A DNA stretch of 64,000 bases. Source: Mesorhizobium sp. M4B.F.Ca.ET.058.02.1.1. Its GTDB lineage: Bacteria; Pseudomonadota; Alphaproteobacteria; Rhizobiales; Rhizobiaceae. A program made the position numbers and the translations under genes. This document shows positions 10,754 to 22,951 of the stretch, piece by piece (position 1 is the stretch's first letter; each line of letters begins with the position of its first letter). Location of the stretch: contig NZ_CP034450.1 of assembly GCF_003952505.1 (NCBI RefSeq), forward strand, positions 496,001-560,000, written 5' to 3'. The notes below the pieces were generated by a model, which was given only the letters and a program-made list of their open reading frames with translations, did no database searches and was not told the origin of the DNA.

Positions 10754-11221
10754 TCAGTCCGGTGTGACGGATTTCAACGCCCACCGCAAGATGCGGTCGA
10801 GCTCGCCAAGAAAGCGCGAGCGATCCTGCGGCGCGAAGGCGGCATTGTAGCCCTTGCTTTCGCCAGTCTCGCGCAGATGCTGCTTCAGGTCGCGCATCGC
10901 CACCGCCATGCCGATGGTTTCGGGCGTGAAGGGACGACCGGTCGGTCCCAGCACATGCGCGCCGAGCGCCACGGTGCGCGCGGCAAGCGGGATATCGGCC
11001 GTCACCACGATGTCGTTGGACACGGCATTCTCCACGATCCAGTCATCCGCCGCGTCGGCGCCCTTGGACACCACGACGTTGCGGATCATCGGATCGCGCG
11101 AGGGGCGCAGGCCGCCATTGGAGACATAGGTGACCACAATGCCGTGGCGCGCCGCGACCTTCTCGACCTCGGCCTTGACCGGGCAGGCGTCGGCGTCGAC
11201 ATAGATGACGGGTGCGGGCAT
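10754..11221 (-). CDS. UPF0178 (DUF188, YaiI-like) family protein
   Basis: A 155-residue protein with the family opening IYVDADACPVK and the central segment NDIVVTADIPLAARTV. The fold is PIN-like, with Asp residues placed as in nucleases, yet no biochemical role is established for this family. A GGAGGGACG ribosome-binding site directly precedes the ATG. It is 25 bases upstream of the DUF1345 gene and is separated from gfa by a strong hairpin. Confidence 0.88.
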   Translation of the reverse strand: MPAPVIYVDADACPVKAEVEKVAARHGIVVTYVSNGGLRPSRDPMIRNVVVSKGADAADDWIVENAVSNDIVVTADIPLAARTVALGAHVLGPTGRPFTPETIGMAVAMRDLKQHLRETGESKGYNAAFAPQDRSRFLGELDRILRWALKSVTPD

Positions 11222-11237
11222 CGTCCCTCCAAAACGA

Positions 11238-11266
11238 ACATGGGGCCGGCTTTGACCGGCCCCATG
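11238..11266 (-). terminator. hairpin between gfa and the UPF0178 gene, likely terminator
   Basis: The arms ATGGGGCCGG (11240-11249) and CCGGCCCCAT (11256-11265) form a perfect 10-bp stem with a 6-base loop. On the minus strand it is followed by GTTCGTTTTGG, a short T-rich run. It would end the adhC-gfa transcript just before the next ribosome-binding site. Confidence 0.55.
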
Positions 11267-11285
11267 GCAGAAATTCTCGAACTTG

Positions 11286-11855
11286 TCAGGCCGGCAGGGC
11301 GCCGGACTTCTTCGCGGTCCAGGTAGCGATGTAGTCCATCAGGCCGGGGTTGAGGCAGTCATAGGGCTCAAGCCCGATCGACTTCAACTGTGCCCGGATG
11401 CCATCCATACGGCTTGGATCGACACCGGATTCGATGATCGAGGACACGAAGGCGGTGAAGCCCGGCGGCGACCAGCCGTCTTCCTCGAAACGCTCGGGAT
11501 GAATGAAGCTCAGGCCCTTGAACGGATGGTCGCGCTCGACCGGTCCATGCATGTGGACGCCGCAGCCGGTGCAGGCATGGCGCTGGATCAGCGCGCTTGG
11601 GTCGACCACCTTCAGCTTGTCGCCATTCTCCACGACGGTGACGTCGCCGGTGCCTGCCACGGCCACGACGGAGAATAAAGCGCCCTCAGGCTTCCAGCAT
11701 TTGGTGCAGCCGCAAGCATGGTTGTGGGCGATCTGGCCCTTGACCTTCACCTTCACCGGCTTGCTGGTGCAGGCGCAGACCAGCGTGCCGCCGGCAAAGC
11801 TCGCGCTCTCCTTAGGCAGGCCATTGTCGATTTTCGGATGCAGTTTTTCCGCCAT
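11286..11855 (-). CDS. gfa: S-(hydroxymethyl)glutathione synthase
   Basis: A 189-residue Gfa protein that promotes condensation of formaldehyde with glutathione, the first step of glutathione-dependent formaldehyde oxidation. Zinc-binding cysteines are visible as [16 protein letters not shown] and [12 protein letters not shown]. The start at MAEKLHPK follows a GGGAGGAATGG ribosome-binding site; an upstream in-frame codon at 11879 is not needed. The next enzyme, the class III alcohol dehydrogenase, lies directly upstream with a 63-base gap, so the two form a formaldehyde detoxification operon. Confidence 0.94.
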   Translation of the reverse strand: MAEKLHPKIDNGLPKESASFAGGTLVCACTSKPVKVKVKGQIAHNHACGCTKCWKPEGALFSVVAVAGTGDVTVVENGDKLKVVDPSALIQRHACTGCGVHMHGPVERDHPFKGLSFIHPERFEEDGWSPPGFTAFVSSIIESGVDPSRMDGIRAQLKSIGLEPYDCLNPGLMDYIATWTAKKSGALPA

Positions 11856-11918
11856 TCCATTCCTCCCATGTTTCACCACAGAGGTCGCCGGCCGGCTGGC
11901 CGGCGGCGTGCGGCTTCC

Positions 11919-13046
11919 TCAGTAAACCACGACACTCCGGATCGACTTGCCCTCGTGCATCAGGTCAAAACCCTTGTTGATGTCCTGAAGCTTCAGCGTA
12001 TGGGTGATCATCGGGTCGATCTGGATCTTGCCCTCCATGTACCAGTCGACGATCTTCGGCACGTCGGTGCGGCCGCGCGCGCCGCCGAAGGCGGTGCCCA
12101 TCCAGGTGCGGCCGGTGACCAGCTGGAACGGCCGCGTCGAAATCTCCTGGCCGGCGCCAGCAACGCCGATGATCACCGACTTGCCCCAGCCGCGATGCGA
12201 GGCTTCCAGCGCCTGGCGCATCACCTTGGTGTTGCCGGTGCAGTCGAAAGTGTAGTCGGCGCCGCCGATCTGGTCGGCGCCGCGCTTGGTCATGTTGACC
12301 AGGTAAGGCACGATGTCGCCGTCGATCTCCTTCGGATTGACGAAATGCGTCATGCCGAACTTCTCGCCCCAAGGCTTCTTGTCGTTGTTGACGTCGACAC
12401 CGATGATCATGTCGGCGCCTGCGAGCTTCAGGCCCTGGATGACATTGAGGCCGATGCCGCCGAGGCCGAAGACGACGGCGGTAGCACCCTGCTCGACCTT
12501 GGCCGTGTTGATGACGGCGCCGATGCCGGTGGTGACGCCGCAGCCGATGTAGCAGATCTTGTCGAAGGGGGCGTCGGGATTGACCTTGGCGACCGCGATC
12601 TCCGGCAGCACGGTGAAGTTGGAGAAGGTCGAGCAGCCCATGTAGTGGAACAGCTTGTCCTTGCCCATCGAGAAGCGCGACGAGCCGTCCGGCATCAGGC
12701 CTTGGCCCTGCGTGGCGCGGATGGCGGTGCAGAGGTTGGTCTTGCGCGACAGGCAGGACGGGCACTGCCGGCATTCCGGCGTATAGAGCGGGATGACATG
12801 GTCGCCCTTCTTGACCGAGGTCACACCCTTGCCGACGTCAACGACGACGCCGGCGCCCTCATGGCCGAGGATGGCCGGGAACAGGCCTTCCGGATCGGCG
12901 CCCGACAGCGTGAATTCGTCGGTGTGACAGATGCCGGTCGCCTTGATCTCGACCAGAACCTCGCCATCGCGCGGCCCTTCGAGGTCGACCTCCATGATCT
13001 CCAGCGGCTTTCCGGCGGCGACAGCAACAGCGGCGCGCGTTTTCAT
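11919..13046 (-). CDS. adhC: S-(hydroxymethyl)glutathione dehydrogenase / class III alcohol dehydrogenase
   Basis: A 375-residue zinc-dependent medium-chain dehydrogenase that oxidises S-hydroxymethylglutathione to S-formylglutathione with NAD. The catalytic-zinc region has GICHTDE and GHEGAGVV; the structural-zinc lobe has [15 protein letters not shown]; the NAD fold has [13 protein letters not shown]. The start MKTRAAV follows TTGGGAGGAACTGCC. The frame stays open upstream to 14783, but that is antisense shadow of pccA. It is paired with gfa downstream. Confidence 0.96.
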   Translation of the reverse strand: MKTRAAVAVAAGKPLEIMEVDLEGPRDGEVLVEIKATGICHTDEFTLSGADPEGLFPAILGHEGAGVVVDVGKGVTSVKKGDHVIPLYTPECRQCPSCLSRKTNLCTAIRATQGQGLMPDGSSRFSMGKDKLFHYMGCSTFSNFTVLPEIAVAKVNPDAPFDKICYIGCGVTTGIGAVINTAKVEQGATAVVFGLGGIGLNVIQGLKLAGADMIIGVDVNNDKKPWGEKFGMTHFVNPKEIDGDIVPYLVNMTKRGADQIGGADYTFDCTGNTKVMRQALEASHRGWGKSVIIGVAGAGQEISTRPFQLVTGRTWMGTAFGGARGRTDVPKIVDWYMEGKIQIDPMITHTLKLQDINKGFDLMHEGKSIRSVVVY

Positions 13047-13307
13047 GAGGCAGTTCCTCCCAAGGCAATCGACAATCTCTGATGTGGCCGGCTTGTTGAG
13101 CCTGCCCGGCGAAGCGAAATGCCCGCCAGCCCTCCGCAATGAGCCACGCGCCACTCTACAGAGTTCGGCGGCGGCGGCCAACTTCCTTGCGACGTTTTTC
13201 GGCGCGCTATTCGCAATCCGGGCAGGGCGGATGGGCGTCGCCCGGCCACTTGAGCCATGGCGGGATTGTCCATAGAACTGGTTTCTCGCCGGAGGAACGA
13301 CGCCCGA

Positions 13308-15320
<2,013 letters not shown>

Positions 15321-15412
15321 CCTGTGCACAGGAGATCCCTGGACTCGCATCCCGCGCTCCCGGACAATACATCTGCACCGATTGTTGAGTCCCTTCGAGC
15401 GACGCGAGCCCC

Positions 15413-18400
15413 ATGGCGGATGAACGACTTCCACGCGACCCGTTGCTGCGCGAAGCAGCGGTAAAGGACGCGCGTCCGGAAACGCCGGCGCGGCCGTTCA
15501 TCCATCTGCGCGTGCACTCGGCCTATTCGCTGCTCGAAGGTGCCCTGCAACTCGGCGCCATCGTCGGCCATGCGGTCAAGGACGAGTGCCCGGCGATCGC
15601 CGTCACCGACACCAACAATCTGTTCGGGGCGCTGGAGTTCGCGCAGAAGGCGGTGAAGGACGGCATCCAGCCGATCATCGGCTGCCAGATCGATCTCGCC
15701 TTTTCCGGCGAAGCGGGCGATGCGCAGCGCGACCGCCGCCGCCAGGGGCCGGAGATGCACCCGATCGTGCTGATCGCCGCCACCGAGGCCGGCTACGCCA
15801 ATCTGGTCAGGCTGATCAGTCGGGTCTACCTGGAAACGCCGCCCGGCGAGCCGGTGCACCTGACCAGCGCGATGCTCGAGGGACAATCCGACGGCTTGAT
15901 CTGCCTGACCGGCGGTCCGCGCGGCCCGATCGGCCGCGCCCTGAAGGAGGACCGTCGCGACCTCGCCGAGCAGCGGCTGCTGACGCTGAAGGCGATGTTC
16001 GGCGACCGGCTCTACGTCGAGCTGGAGCGGGTCCAGGGCTACGACCGCATGATCGAGAAATCGACGGTCGACCTTGCCTACAGCCACGATCTGCCGCTGG
16101 TCGCCACCAACGAGGCGTTCTTCTCCAGGCGCGACGACTATGAGGCGCATGACGCGCTGGTCGCCATCGCCGAGGGTTCGGTGGTCGCCGCCGACAATCG
16201 CCGACGGCTCTCGCCGGACAATTTCCTGCGCAGCCAGGCGGAGATGGCGAAGCTGTTCTCTGACCTGCCGGAAGCGATCGACAACACGGTCGAGATCGCG
16301 CTGCGCTGTTCCTACTATCCGAAGAACCGCAGCCCGATCCTGCCGCGCTTCACCGGCGGCGATATCGCCGATAAGGATGTGGCGGAGAAGGCGGAGGCGG
16401 CCGAGCTCGCCCGCCAGGCGCGCGAGGGGCTGGAGGCGCGACTGGCCGCGCACGGACCGACGCCGGGCTATACGGTCGAGCAATATCGCGAGCGGCTCGA
16501 TTTCGAGCTCGGCATCATCGAGAAGATGAAATTCCCCGGCTATTTCCTGATCGTTGCCGACTTCATCAAATGGGCGAAGTCGCAAGGCATTCCGGTCGGG
16601 CCGGGACGCGGTTCGGGCGCCGGTTCGCTGGTCGCCTATTCGACGACCATCACCGACATCGACCCGCTGCGCTTCTCGCTGCTGTTCGAGCGCTTCCTCA
16701 ATCCCGATCGCGTCTCGATGCCTGACTTCGACATCGACTTCTGCCAGGACCGGCGCGAGGAGGTGATCCGCTACGTCCAGCAGAAATACGGCCGCGACCA
16801 GGTCGGGCAGATCATCACCTTCGGTACGCTGCAGGCGCGCGCCGTGCTGCGCGACGTCGGCCGCGTGCTGCAAATGCCCTACGGCCAGGTCGACAAGCTG
16901 TCCAAGATGGTGCCGCAGAATCCGGCCAATCCGGTCAAGCTGGCGGACGCCATCGCCAACGAGCCGCGCTTCGCCGAAGAGGCGGAGAAGGAGCCGATCG
17001 TCCAGACGCTGCTCGATACCGCGCAGAAGCTCGAAGGCCTCTATCGTCACGCCTCGACGCATGCCGCCGGCATCGTCATCGGCGACAGGCCTTTGTCGGA
17101 ACTGGTGCCGATGTACCGCGATCCGCGCTCGGACATGCCGGTCACCCAGTTCAACATGAAATATGTCGAGCAGGCCGGGCTGGTGAAGTTCGACTTCCTC
17201 GGCCTGAAGACGCTGACCGTGCTGGAGACAGCGGTGAAGCTGATCCGCCGTCGCGGCATCGACATCGATCTGGCGACGATCCCGCTCGACGATCCCGATA
17301 CCTACGCCATGCTGTCGCGCGGCGAGGTGGTCGGTGTGTTCCAGGTGGAAAGCGCCGGCATGCGCAAGGCGCTGATCGGCATGCGGCCGGACTGCATCGA
17401 GGACATCATCGCGCTGGTGGCGCTCTACCGCCCCGGCCCGATGGAGAACATCCCGACCTACAACGCCAGAAAGCATGGCGAGGAGGAGATGGCCTCGATC
17501 CATCCCAAGATCGACCATCTGGTGAAGGAGACGCAGGGCGTCATCGTCTACCAGGAACAGGTGATGCAGATCGCGCAGGAGCTTTCCGGCTATTCGCTCG
17601 GCGAGGCCGACCTTCTGCGCCGCGCCATGGGCAAGAAGATCCGCGCCGAGATGGACAAGCAGCGCGAGCGCTTCGTCACGGGCGCGGTCGAGCGCGGCGT
17701 CGGCAAGCCGCAGGCCGACTTCATCTTCGATCTTTTGGCGAAGTTCGCCGACTACGGCTTCAACAAGTCGCACGCGGCGGCCTACGCGGTCGTCTCCTAC
17801 CAGACTGCCTACCTCAAGGCGCACTATCCGGTGGAATTCCTCGCGGCATCGATGACGCTCGACATGGGCAACACCGACAAACTGGCCGATTTCCGCCAGG
17901 ATGCGCTGCGCCTCGGCATCGAGGTGGTGGCGCCGTCGGTGATGTCGAGCTTCCGCCCCTTCGAGGTCGGCCAGAACAAGATTTTCTATTCGCTGGCCGC
18001 GCTCAAAGGCGTCGGCGACGCGGCGGTCGAGCATATCGTCGCCATGCGCGGCGAAAAGCCGTTCAAGAGCCTGGCCGACTTCTGCGAAAGGGTCGATCCG
18101 AAGATCGTCGGCAAGCGCGTCTTCGAAAGCCTGATCATGGCCGGCGCGCTGGACTGCTTCGGCCATGACCGCGCTGCCATGATGGCCGGCGTCGAGCGGA
18201 TGATGGGGCTGGCCTCGCTGGCGCAGCAGAATGCCGTCTCCGGCCAGGCCGACATATTCGGCGCCTCGCTCGGCGCCCAGTCGCAGGCGCTCAATTTGCC
18301 GGCGACCGAACCCTGGCTGGCGGCCGACCGGCTGCATCGCGAATTCCAGGTGGTCGGCTTCTATCTCTCGGCGCACCCGCTGGACGAGTACAAGGCGGCG

Positions 18401-18940
18401 CTGCAGAAGATGCGGGTGCAGAACTGGGCGGAGTTCTCGGCCGCGGTCAAGCGCGGTGCTGCCGCCGGTCGCCTCGCCGGCACCGTCACCACCAAGCAGG
18501 AGCGCAAGACCCGCACCGGCAACAAGATGGGCGTCGTGCAGTTCTCCGACACGACCGGACAGTACGAGGCGGTGCTGTTCTCCGAAGGCCTGGCGCAATT
18601 TCGCGATATGCTGGAGCCCGGCCGCTCGGTGGTGATCACTGTTTCGGCCGAAGACAGGCCGGAGGGCATCAATCTGCGAATCCAGACGGTGCAGTCGCTG
18701 GAAGATGAGGCAAGCCGCATCCAGAAGGCGTTGCGCATCTTCCTGCGCGACGCGGCGCCGATCAACATTCTCGCCAACCAGCTCGCCGTGAAGGGCGAGG
18801 GACAGGTGAGCTTCGTGCTGATCAAGGATGCCGGCCAGGGCGAGGTTGAGATCGAGCTGCCCAACCGCTACCGGATTTCGCCGCAGATCGCGTCGGCGAT
18901 GCGCGCCGTGCCCGGCGTGGTCGAAGTGGAGCTTGTTTAG
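15413..18940 (+). CDS. dnaE: DNA polymerase III alpha subunit (replicative, DnaE1 type)
   Basis: A 1,175-residue replicative polymerase, normal for alphaproteobacterial DnaE1. The PHP domain starts with FIHLRVHSAYSLLEGAL (about 27-45) and has VTDTNNLFGALEF. The catalytic acidic motif PDFDIDFCQDRREEV is at about residues 437-451, and the third acidic site is in VKFDFLGLKTL. The helix-hairpin-helix region (ALKGVGDAAVEHIV) and an OB fold (GTVTTKQERKTRTG onward) follow. It lies 92 bases after pccA without a shared function. The long minus-strand open frame across it is a compositional shadow. Confidence 0.97.
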   Translation: MADERLPRDPLLREAAVKDARPETPARPFIHLRVHSAYSLLEGALQLGAIVGHAVKDECPAIAVTDTNNLFGALEFAQKAVKDGIQPIIGCQIDLAFSGEAGDAQRDRRRQGPEMHPIVLIAATEAGYANLVRLISRVYLETPPGEPVHLTSAMLEGQSDGLICLTGGPRGPIGRALKEDRRDLAEQRLLTLKAMFGDRLYVELERVQGYDRMIEKSTVDLAYSHDLPLVATNEAFFSRRDDYEAHDALVAIAEGSVVAADNRRRLSPDNFLRSQAEMAKLFSDLPEAIDNTVEIALRCSYYPKNRSPILPRFTGGDIADKDVAEKAEAAELARQAREGLEARLAAHGPTPGYTVEQYRERLDFELGIIEKMKFPGYFLIVADFIKWAKSQGIPVGPGRGSGAGSLVAYSTTITDIDPLRFSLLFERFLNPDRVSMPDFDIDFCQDRREEVIRYVQQKYGRDQVGQIITFGTLQARAVLRDVGRVLQMPYGQVDKLSKMVPQNPANPVKLADAIANEPRFAEEAEKEPIVQTLLDTAQKLEGLYRHASTHAAGIVIGDRPLSELVPMYRDPRSDMPVTQFNMKYVEQAGLVKFDFLGLKTLTVLETAVKLIRRRGIDIDLATIPLDDPDTYAMLSRGEVVGVFQVESAGMRKALIGMRPDCIEDIIALVALYRPGPMENIPTYNARKHGEEEMASIHPKIDHLVKETQGVIVYQEQVMQIAQELSGYSLGEADLLRRAMGKKIRAEMDKQRERFVTGAVERGVGKPQADFIFDLLAKFADYGFNKSHAAAYAVVSYQTAYLKAHYPVEFLAASMTLDMGNTDKLADFRQDALRLGIEVVAPSVMSSFRPFEVGQNKIFYSLAALKGVGDAAVEHIVAMRGEKPFKSLADFCERVDPKIVGKRVFESLIMAGALDCFGHDRAAMMAGVERMMGLASLAQQNAVSGQADIFGASLGAQSQALNLPATEPWLAADRLHREFQVVGFYLSAHPLDEYKAALQKMRVQNWAEFSAAVKRGAAAGRLAGTVTTKQERKTRTGNKMGVVQFSDTTGQYEAVLFSEGLAQFRDMLEPGRSVVITVSAEDRPEGINLRIQTVQSLEDEASRIQKALRIFLRDAAPINILANQLAVKGEGQVSFVLIKDAGQGEVEIELPNRYRISPQIASAMRAVPGVVEVELV

Positions 18941-18980
18941 AGCCCGTTCCTTGTGATTTGCTGGCGATCCGAGGGGCGCC

Positions 18981-19991
18981 ATGGATCCGCGAACAGCCGC
19001 TTTCGAACTGATACGGATGGTCAACCAATACCAGGTGTCGCAAGCGATCTCGGTTGCGGCGATGCTGGGCATCGCCGACCACATCAAGGACGGCGAGCGC
19101 TCGGCGGCTGAGCTGGCCAGCCTGACAGACACACATCCGCGCGCACTCTACCGCCTGTTGCGCGCGCTGGCGGCGGTGGGCGTCTTTCACGAAGGCGAGG
19201 ACGGACGGTTCTCGCTGACGCCGCTCGGCGGCGCCTTGCGCTCGGACGCCGACCATTCGGCGGCCCCCTGGGCGTCATTTGTTGGCCGGCCCTACTACCG
19301 GCAGGCGTGGAGCGATCTGCTCTACAGCATCCGGACCGGCAAGAACGCGTTCCGCCACGCCCACGGCAAGGGGGTCTGGGAGTACCGGATCGAGCATCCC
19401 GAGGAGTCGGTGATTTTCGATCGCGCGATGGCGGCGAACTCGCGCGGCGTGGCGGCGGCCATCCTGGCGGCATATGATTTTTCGCGCTTTCCGGTGATCA
19501 TGGATGTCGGTGGTGGCAGGGGCACGCTCCTTGCCGAAGTCCTCGCCGCCAGTCCCGGCAGCCGCGGCATCCTATTCGACCAGCCGCATGTGGTCGCGGC
19601 GGCCGGCCCGGTGATGGACGAGAAGGGTGTCGCCGATCGCTGCGACATCGTCGGCGGAGATTTTCTCGCCGCGCTGCCCGAGGGAGCAGACGCGCTGCTG
19701 CTGAAATGGATCGTGCATGATTGGGACGACGAGACCAATCTCGCCATACTGAGGAACTGCCGCAAGGCTCTTCAGCCGGACGGCAGGTTGCTGGTGCTCG
19801 AGGCCGTGCTCGCGCCGCCAAACGAAGGGGCGCGCGCCAAATTCGCCGACCTCAACATGCTGGTGGCGCCGGATGGCCAGGAGCGGACAGCCGACGAATA
19901 CAGGCTGCTCCTGGCAAGGGCCGAGTTTGAGGTGACGGAGATCATCGAGGCCGGGCAGCACATTAGCATCGTCGAGGCGAGGCCGGCGTGA
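18981..19991 (+). CDS. SAM-dependent O-methyltransferase (COMT / acetylserotonin methyltransferase-like)
   Basis: A 336-residue methyltransferase_2 family protein. The N-terminal winged-helix dimerisation region (QVSQAISVAAMLGIADHI, then RALYRLLRALAAVGVF) is followed by the SAM site MDVGGGRGTLL near residue 174 and the catalytic-His segment KWIVHDWDDE near 246. Members methylate small hydroxylated aromatics or related compounds; the substrate cannot be read from sequence. It stands 40 bases after dnaE and is convergent with the next gene, so it may be read from the dnaE promoter or its own. No biosynthetic partners are adjacent. Confidence 0.85.
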   Translation: MDPRTAAFELIRMVNQYQVSQAISVAAMLGIADHIKDGERSAAELASLTDTHPRALYRLLRALAAVGVFHEGEDGRFSLTPLGGALRSDADHSAAPWASFVGRPYYRQAWSDLLYSIRTGKNAFRHAHGKGVWEYRIEHPEESVIFDRAMAANSRGVAAAILAAYDFSRFPVIMDVGGGRGTLLAEVLAASPGSRGILFDQPHVVAAAGPVMDEKGVADRCDIVGGDFLAALPEGADALLLKWIVHDWDDETNLAILRNCRKALQPDGRLLVLEAVLAPPNEGARAKFADLNMLVAPDGQERTADEYRLLLARAEFEVTEIIEAGQHISIVEARPA

Positions 19992-20044
19992 TCGGCAAGT
20001 AGGCCGCCCGCCGATGCCGTCGAACCGTGAGGAACGAACCTTTC

Positions 20045-20926
20045 CTATGACGCCGCAATCTCTGCCGGTTCTGGCGCTTTGCGCTGCAGATTGAGTAGAT
20101 TGCCGAGTAGGATCAGCAGCGCGCCGCCAGCGGTGAAGGCATCGATCTGCTCGTGGTAGAGCAGCCAGCCGATCAACGCTGACAACGGCACGCGCAAAAA
20201 ATCCATCGGTGAGATGACAGTGGCGTCAGCGTAGGCAAGCGCGCGGGCCATGCAGAAATGCGACGACATGCCGGTGAAGGCGATCACCACGATCCATGGC
20301 CAGAGCTCGAGCGACGGGGTGCGCCATTCGTAGAGCGCCGGAGCCAGGCCGAGCACGGACTGGATGATGAGCATCCAGAAGATGATGCTGACGACGCTGT
20401 CGGTGCGTGTCAGCGACTTGACCATCACCACCGAGGTGCCGAAGCAGACCGCCGCGCCCAGCACGATGAGCTGTCCCACGTTCATGGAACCGAGGCCCGG
20501 ACGCACGATGATCACCACCCCGACCAGCCCCAGAACGATCGCCGCCAGCCTTGGCCGCGAGAGCCTCTCGCCAAGGAAGCTGACCGCCAGCAAGGCCGTC
20601 CAGATCGGCGTCGTGAACTCGATCGAGATCAGCACGGCAAGCGGTATCAGCGTCAGCGCGTAAAGCCAGGCGGCCTGACCGGAATAGTGAACGACGTTGC
20701 GTGCAAGGTGGGCGAGCGGACGCTCGGTGCGCATCGCGGCGAAGCCACCGCTCATCATCACCAGCGGCAGCAGGATGAGGAAGCCGATGACCGAACGCAA
20801 TTCCAGCACCTGGAAGACGTTGAGCTCGGCCGTCGTGGCGCGGCCGGCGACCGACATCGCCAGGAACGAGGCGATCGACAGCGCCATCCAGAACGCGGCC
20901 TTGGAGATCGAGGGAGCGGGTGCCAT
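20045..20926 (-). CDS. EamA / DMT-superfamily transporter
   Basis: A 293-residue inner-membrane protein with about ten hydrophobic segments arranged as two EamA repeats (first around ELRSVIGFLILLPLVM, second around VMVKSLTRTDSVVSIIFWM). Members export or import amino acids, nucleotide sugars or other metabolites; nothing here fixes the substrate. The start at MAPAPSISKAAF is preferred because the first helix follows at once; an upstream in-frame ATG at 20977 would add 17 residues. It is convergent with the O-methyltransferase gene. Confidence 0.87.
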   Translation of the reverse strand: MAPAPSISKAAFWMALSIASFLAMSVAGRATTAELNVFQVLELRSVIGFLILLPLVMMSGGFAAMRTERPLAHLARNVVHYSGQAAWLYALTLIPLAVLISIEFTTPIWTALLAVSFLGERLSRPRLAAIVLGLVGVVIIVRPGLGSMNVGQLIVLGAAVCFGTSVVMVKSLTRTDSVVSIIFWMLIIQSVLGLAPALYEWRTPSLELWPWIVVIAFTGMSSHFCMARALAYADATVISPMDFLRVPLSALIGWLLYHEQIDAFTAGGALLILLGNLLNLQRKAPEPAEIAAS

Positions 20927-21104
20927 GCGCGTTATGTCGCAAGCCGGCGGGCCCGCCGCAACCGCTAGTCCACGCATTCGACTGGGCCAGCCGATGCGGC
21001 GTTAAAAAACAGTCACGTTGAAGGCGGAACCTGGGGTCGCCGCAGGCGTTCGAGTCCCTGTATCCGCGCTTAGGCATTTCCGATTCTACCGGGGGAGACC
21101 TTCG

Positions 21105-21608
21105 ATGAAATCAATGCTGCTGCTTCTGCTCGCGGGCGGCCTGACCGCCGTGAGCCCCGCGCATGCCGACGATGCAGATTTCCTGCGCTCGTTCCAGGGC
21201 AGTTTCGCCGGCAACGGCACCGTCAAGGTGACCACCAACGCGCCGACGGTGAACGTCTCCTGCACCTTCAATTCCGGCGCGACGTCGACTTCGCTGTCGC
21301 TCGACGGCAATTGCCGAGGTCTCGTGCTGGTGACGCGGGCGATCAGCGCGGATTTGAAATCCAACGGCAAGGGCTATACCGGCGTTTATGTCGGCTCCCG
21401 TACCGGGCCGGCGCGGTTGAATGGCAAGCGGTCGGGCAATGCGCTCAGCCTCGCAATCCGATGGGCCAAAGAGGTGAATGGCGACCGGACGGCGCGGCTA
21501 ACCGTCGAGAAGACCAGCGGGGACGGCATGCGGCTCACCGTGACAGACGCCGATCCGAAAACCGGCAAGACGGTGGTGACAAGCCGGATCGATCTCAAAC
21601 GCACGTGA
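21105..21608 (+). CDS. exported protein of unknown function
   Basis: A 167-residue protein with a clear Sec signal peptide (MKSMLLLLLAGGLTAVSPAHA, cleavage expected after AHA near residue 21). The mature part is rich in Thr, Ser, Gly and Lys and looks all-beta (SFAGNGTVKVTTN, CTFNSGATSTSLSLDGNCRGL, LTVEKTSGDGMRLTVTDAD). A pair of Cys residues (SCTFN, NCRGL) could form a disulfide. I do not recognise a domain. The start is set by the signal peptide and a GGGGGAGACC site; earlier TTG/GTG codons in the same frame lack both. It ends 20 bases before the stop of dinB on the other strand. Confidence 0.75.
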   Translation: MKSMLLLLLAGGLTAVSPAHADDADFLRSFQGSFAGNGTVKVTTNAPTVNVSCTFNSGATSTSLSLDGNCRGLVLVTRAISADLKSNGKGYTGVYVGSRTGPARLNGKRSGNALSLAIRWAKEVNGDRTARLTVEKTSGDGMRLTVTDADPKTGKTVVTSRIDLKRT

Positions 21609-21628
21609 GTGGCGGAAGCCGAATTCGA

Positions 21629-22945
21629 TCACTCCTCGATCGGCTCCGGCGGATTGGCGCCGCGGCCCCTGCCGAACGTATAGCCGGTTTCCACGGCCTT
21701 CTTGCCGAACTTGTCGCGCAATGAATCGATGGCGCCTTCGGCCAGCGCGCGCTTGCGCGACTGCACATCAACCAGATCGGGCGGATCGGCCTTCCCGTCG
21801 TCGGAGAGATCGCTGACGCCGATCCCGAGCAGGCGGTATTTCGTCCCGTCGGCCTCCCGGCGCAGCAGGTCGAGGCCGGTCTGGAAAATCCGGTCGGCCA
21901 GACGGGTGGGGTCGCCAAGCTGGCGGTTGCGCGTGCGGAGCTTGAAATCCTGCGTCTTCAGCTTCAGCACGACGGTGCGTCCGGCAATGCCCGACTTCTT
22001 CAGCCGAGCCGAGACCTTTTCCGACAGAGCCCGTAGCACGGGGACCAGTTCGGCCATGGTGCCGATGTCAGCGTCGAAGGTCGTTTCGGCCGACACGCTC
22101 TTGGCGTCGCCGCCAGGGTCGACGCGGCGGTCGTCCTGCCCGCGCGAGAGCCGGTAGAGCCGGTCGCCCATGACGCCGTAGCGGCGCATCAGCTCGGCCC
22201 GCTCCATGCGCTGCAGCTGGCCGATAGTGCGAATGCCGTCGCGTTCCAGGGCGGCCGCGAAGGCCTTGCCGACGCCCCAAATCATCGTCACCGGCTGCTC
22301 GGCCAGGAAGCCGATCGCCTCGGCCTCGCCGATCACCGAAAAGCCGCGCGGCTTGCGGAAGTCGGACGCCACCTTGGCGAGGAACTTGCAGTAGGAAAGA
22401 CCGGCCGAGACGGTGATGCCGAGCGCCTTTTCCACGGTCAGCGCGAAGCGCGCCAGCACCAGCGCTGGAGGCATGCCGTGCAGGCGCTCGGTGCCGGCAA
22501 AATCGAGGAATGCCTCGTCGATGGAGAGCGGCTCGACCAGCGGCGTCAGCGCCTGCATCAACGCGCGGACTTCGCGCCCAACGCGGACGTATTTCTCCAT
22601 GTCTGGAGGAATGACCACCGCCTCGGGACAGGCTTCAAGCGCCTTGAACATCGGCATTGCCGAGCGCACACCGTGGATGCGGGCGATATAGCAGGCGGTG
22701 GAGACGACCCCGCGCCTGCCGCCGCCGACGATGACCGGCTTGTCCTTCAGCGCTGGATTGTCGCGCTTTTCGACCGCCGCGTAGAAGGCGTCGCAGTCGA
22801 TGTGGGCAAGGTGAAGCCGGTAGAGCTCCGGATGGCGCACGAGCCTGGGGCTGCCGCAGCGCTCGCAGCGCCGCCCGCCGCCGCGCTGGAGGGCCAGGCA
22901 GTCGCGGCAAAAACCGTGTTCAGGATTGTTGACAGGAGCCGCCAT
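21629..22945 (-). CDS. dinB: DNA polymerase IV (Y-family) with N-terminal zinc-ribbon-like extension
   Basis: A 438-residue translesion polymerase. The first 35 residues carry two CxxC pairs (FCRDC and RCERCGSP), a putative zinc-binding extension found in some rhizobial DinB proteins but absent in E. coli DinB. The core has the catalytic acidic residues in [14 protein letters not shown] and [11 protein letters not shown], the [14 protein letters not shown] finger, helix-hairpin-helix sequence around [12 protein letters not shown], and a little-finger domain. The start [11 protein letters not shown] at 22945 is chosen because an SOS box occupies 22952-22966, so upstream ATG codons at 22957 and 23002 would lie in or before the operator. 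It is expected to be induced by DNA damage. Confidence 0.93.
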   Translation of the reverse strand: MAAPVNNPEHGFCRDCLALQRGGGRRCERCGSPRLVRHPELYRLHLAHIDCDAFYAAVEKRDNPALKDKPVIVGGGRRGVVSTACYIARIHGVRSAMPMFKALEACPEAVVIPPDMEKYVRVGREVRALMQALTPLVEPLSIDEAFLDFAGTERLHGMPPALVLARFALTVEKALGITVSAGLSYCKFLAKVASDFRKPRGFSVIGEAEAIGFLAEQPVTMIWGVGKAFAAALERDGIRTIGQLQRMERAELMRRYGVMGDRLYRLSRGQDDRRVDPGGDAKSVSAETTFDADIGTMAELVPVLRALSEKVSARLKKSGIAGRTVVLKLKTQDFKLRTRNRQLGDPTRLADRIFQTGLDLLRREADGTKYRLLGIGVSDLSDDGKADPPDLVDVQSRKRALAEGAIDSLRDKFGKKAVETGYTFGRGRGANPPEPIEE

Positions 22946-22951
22946 CGATGC

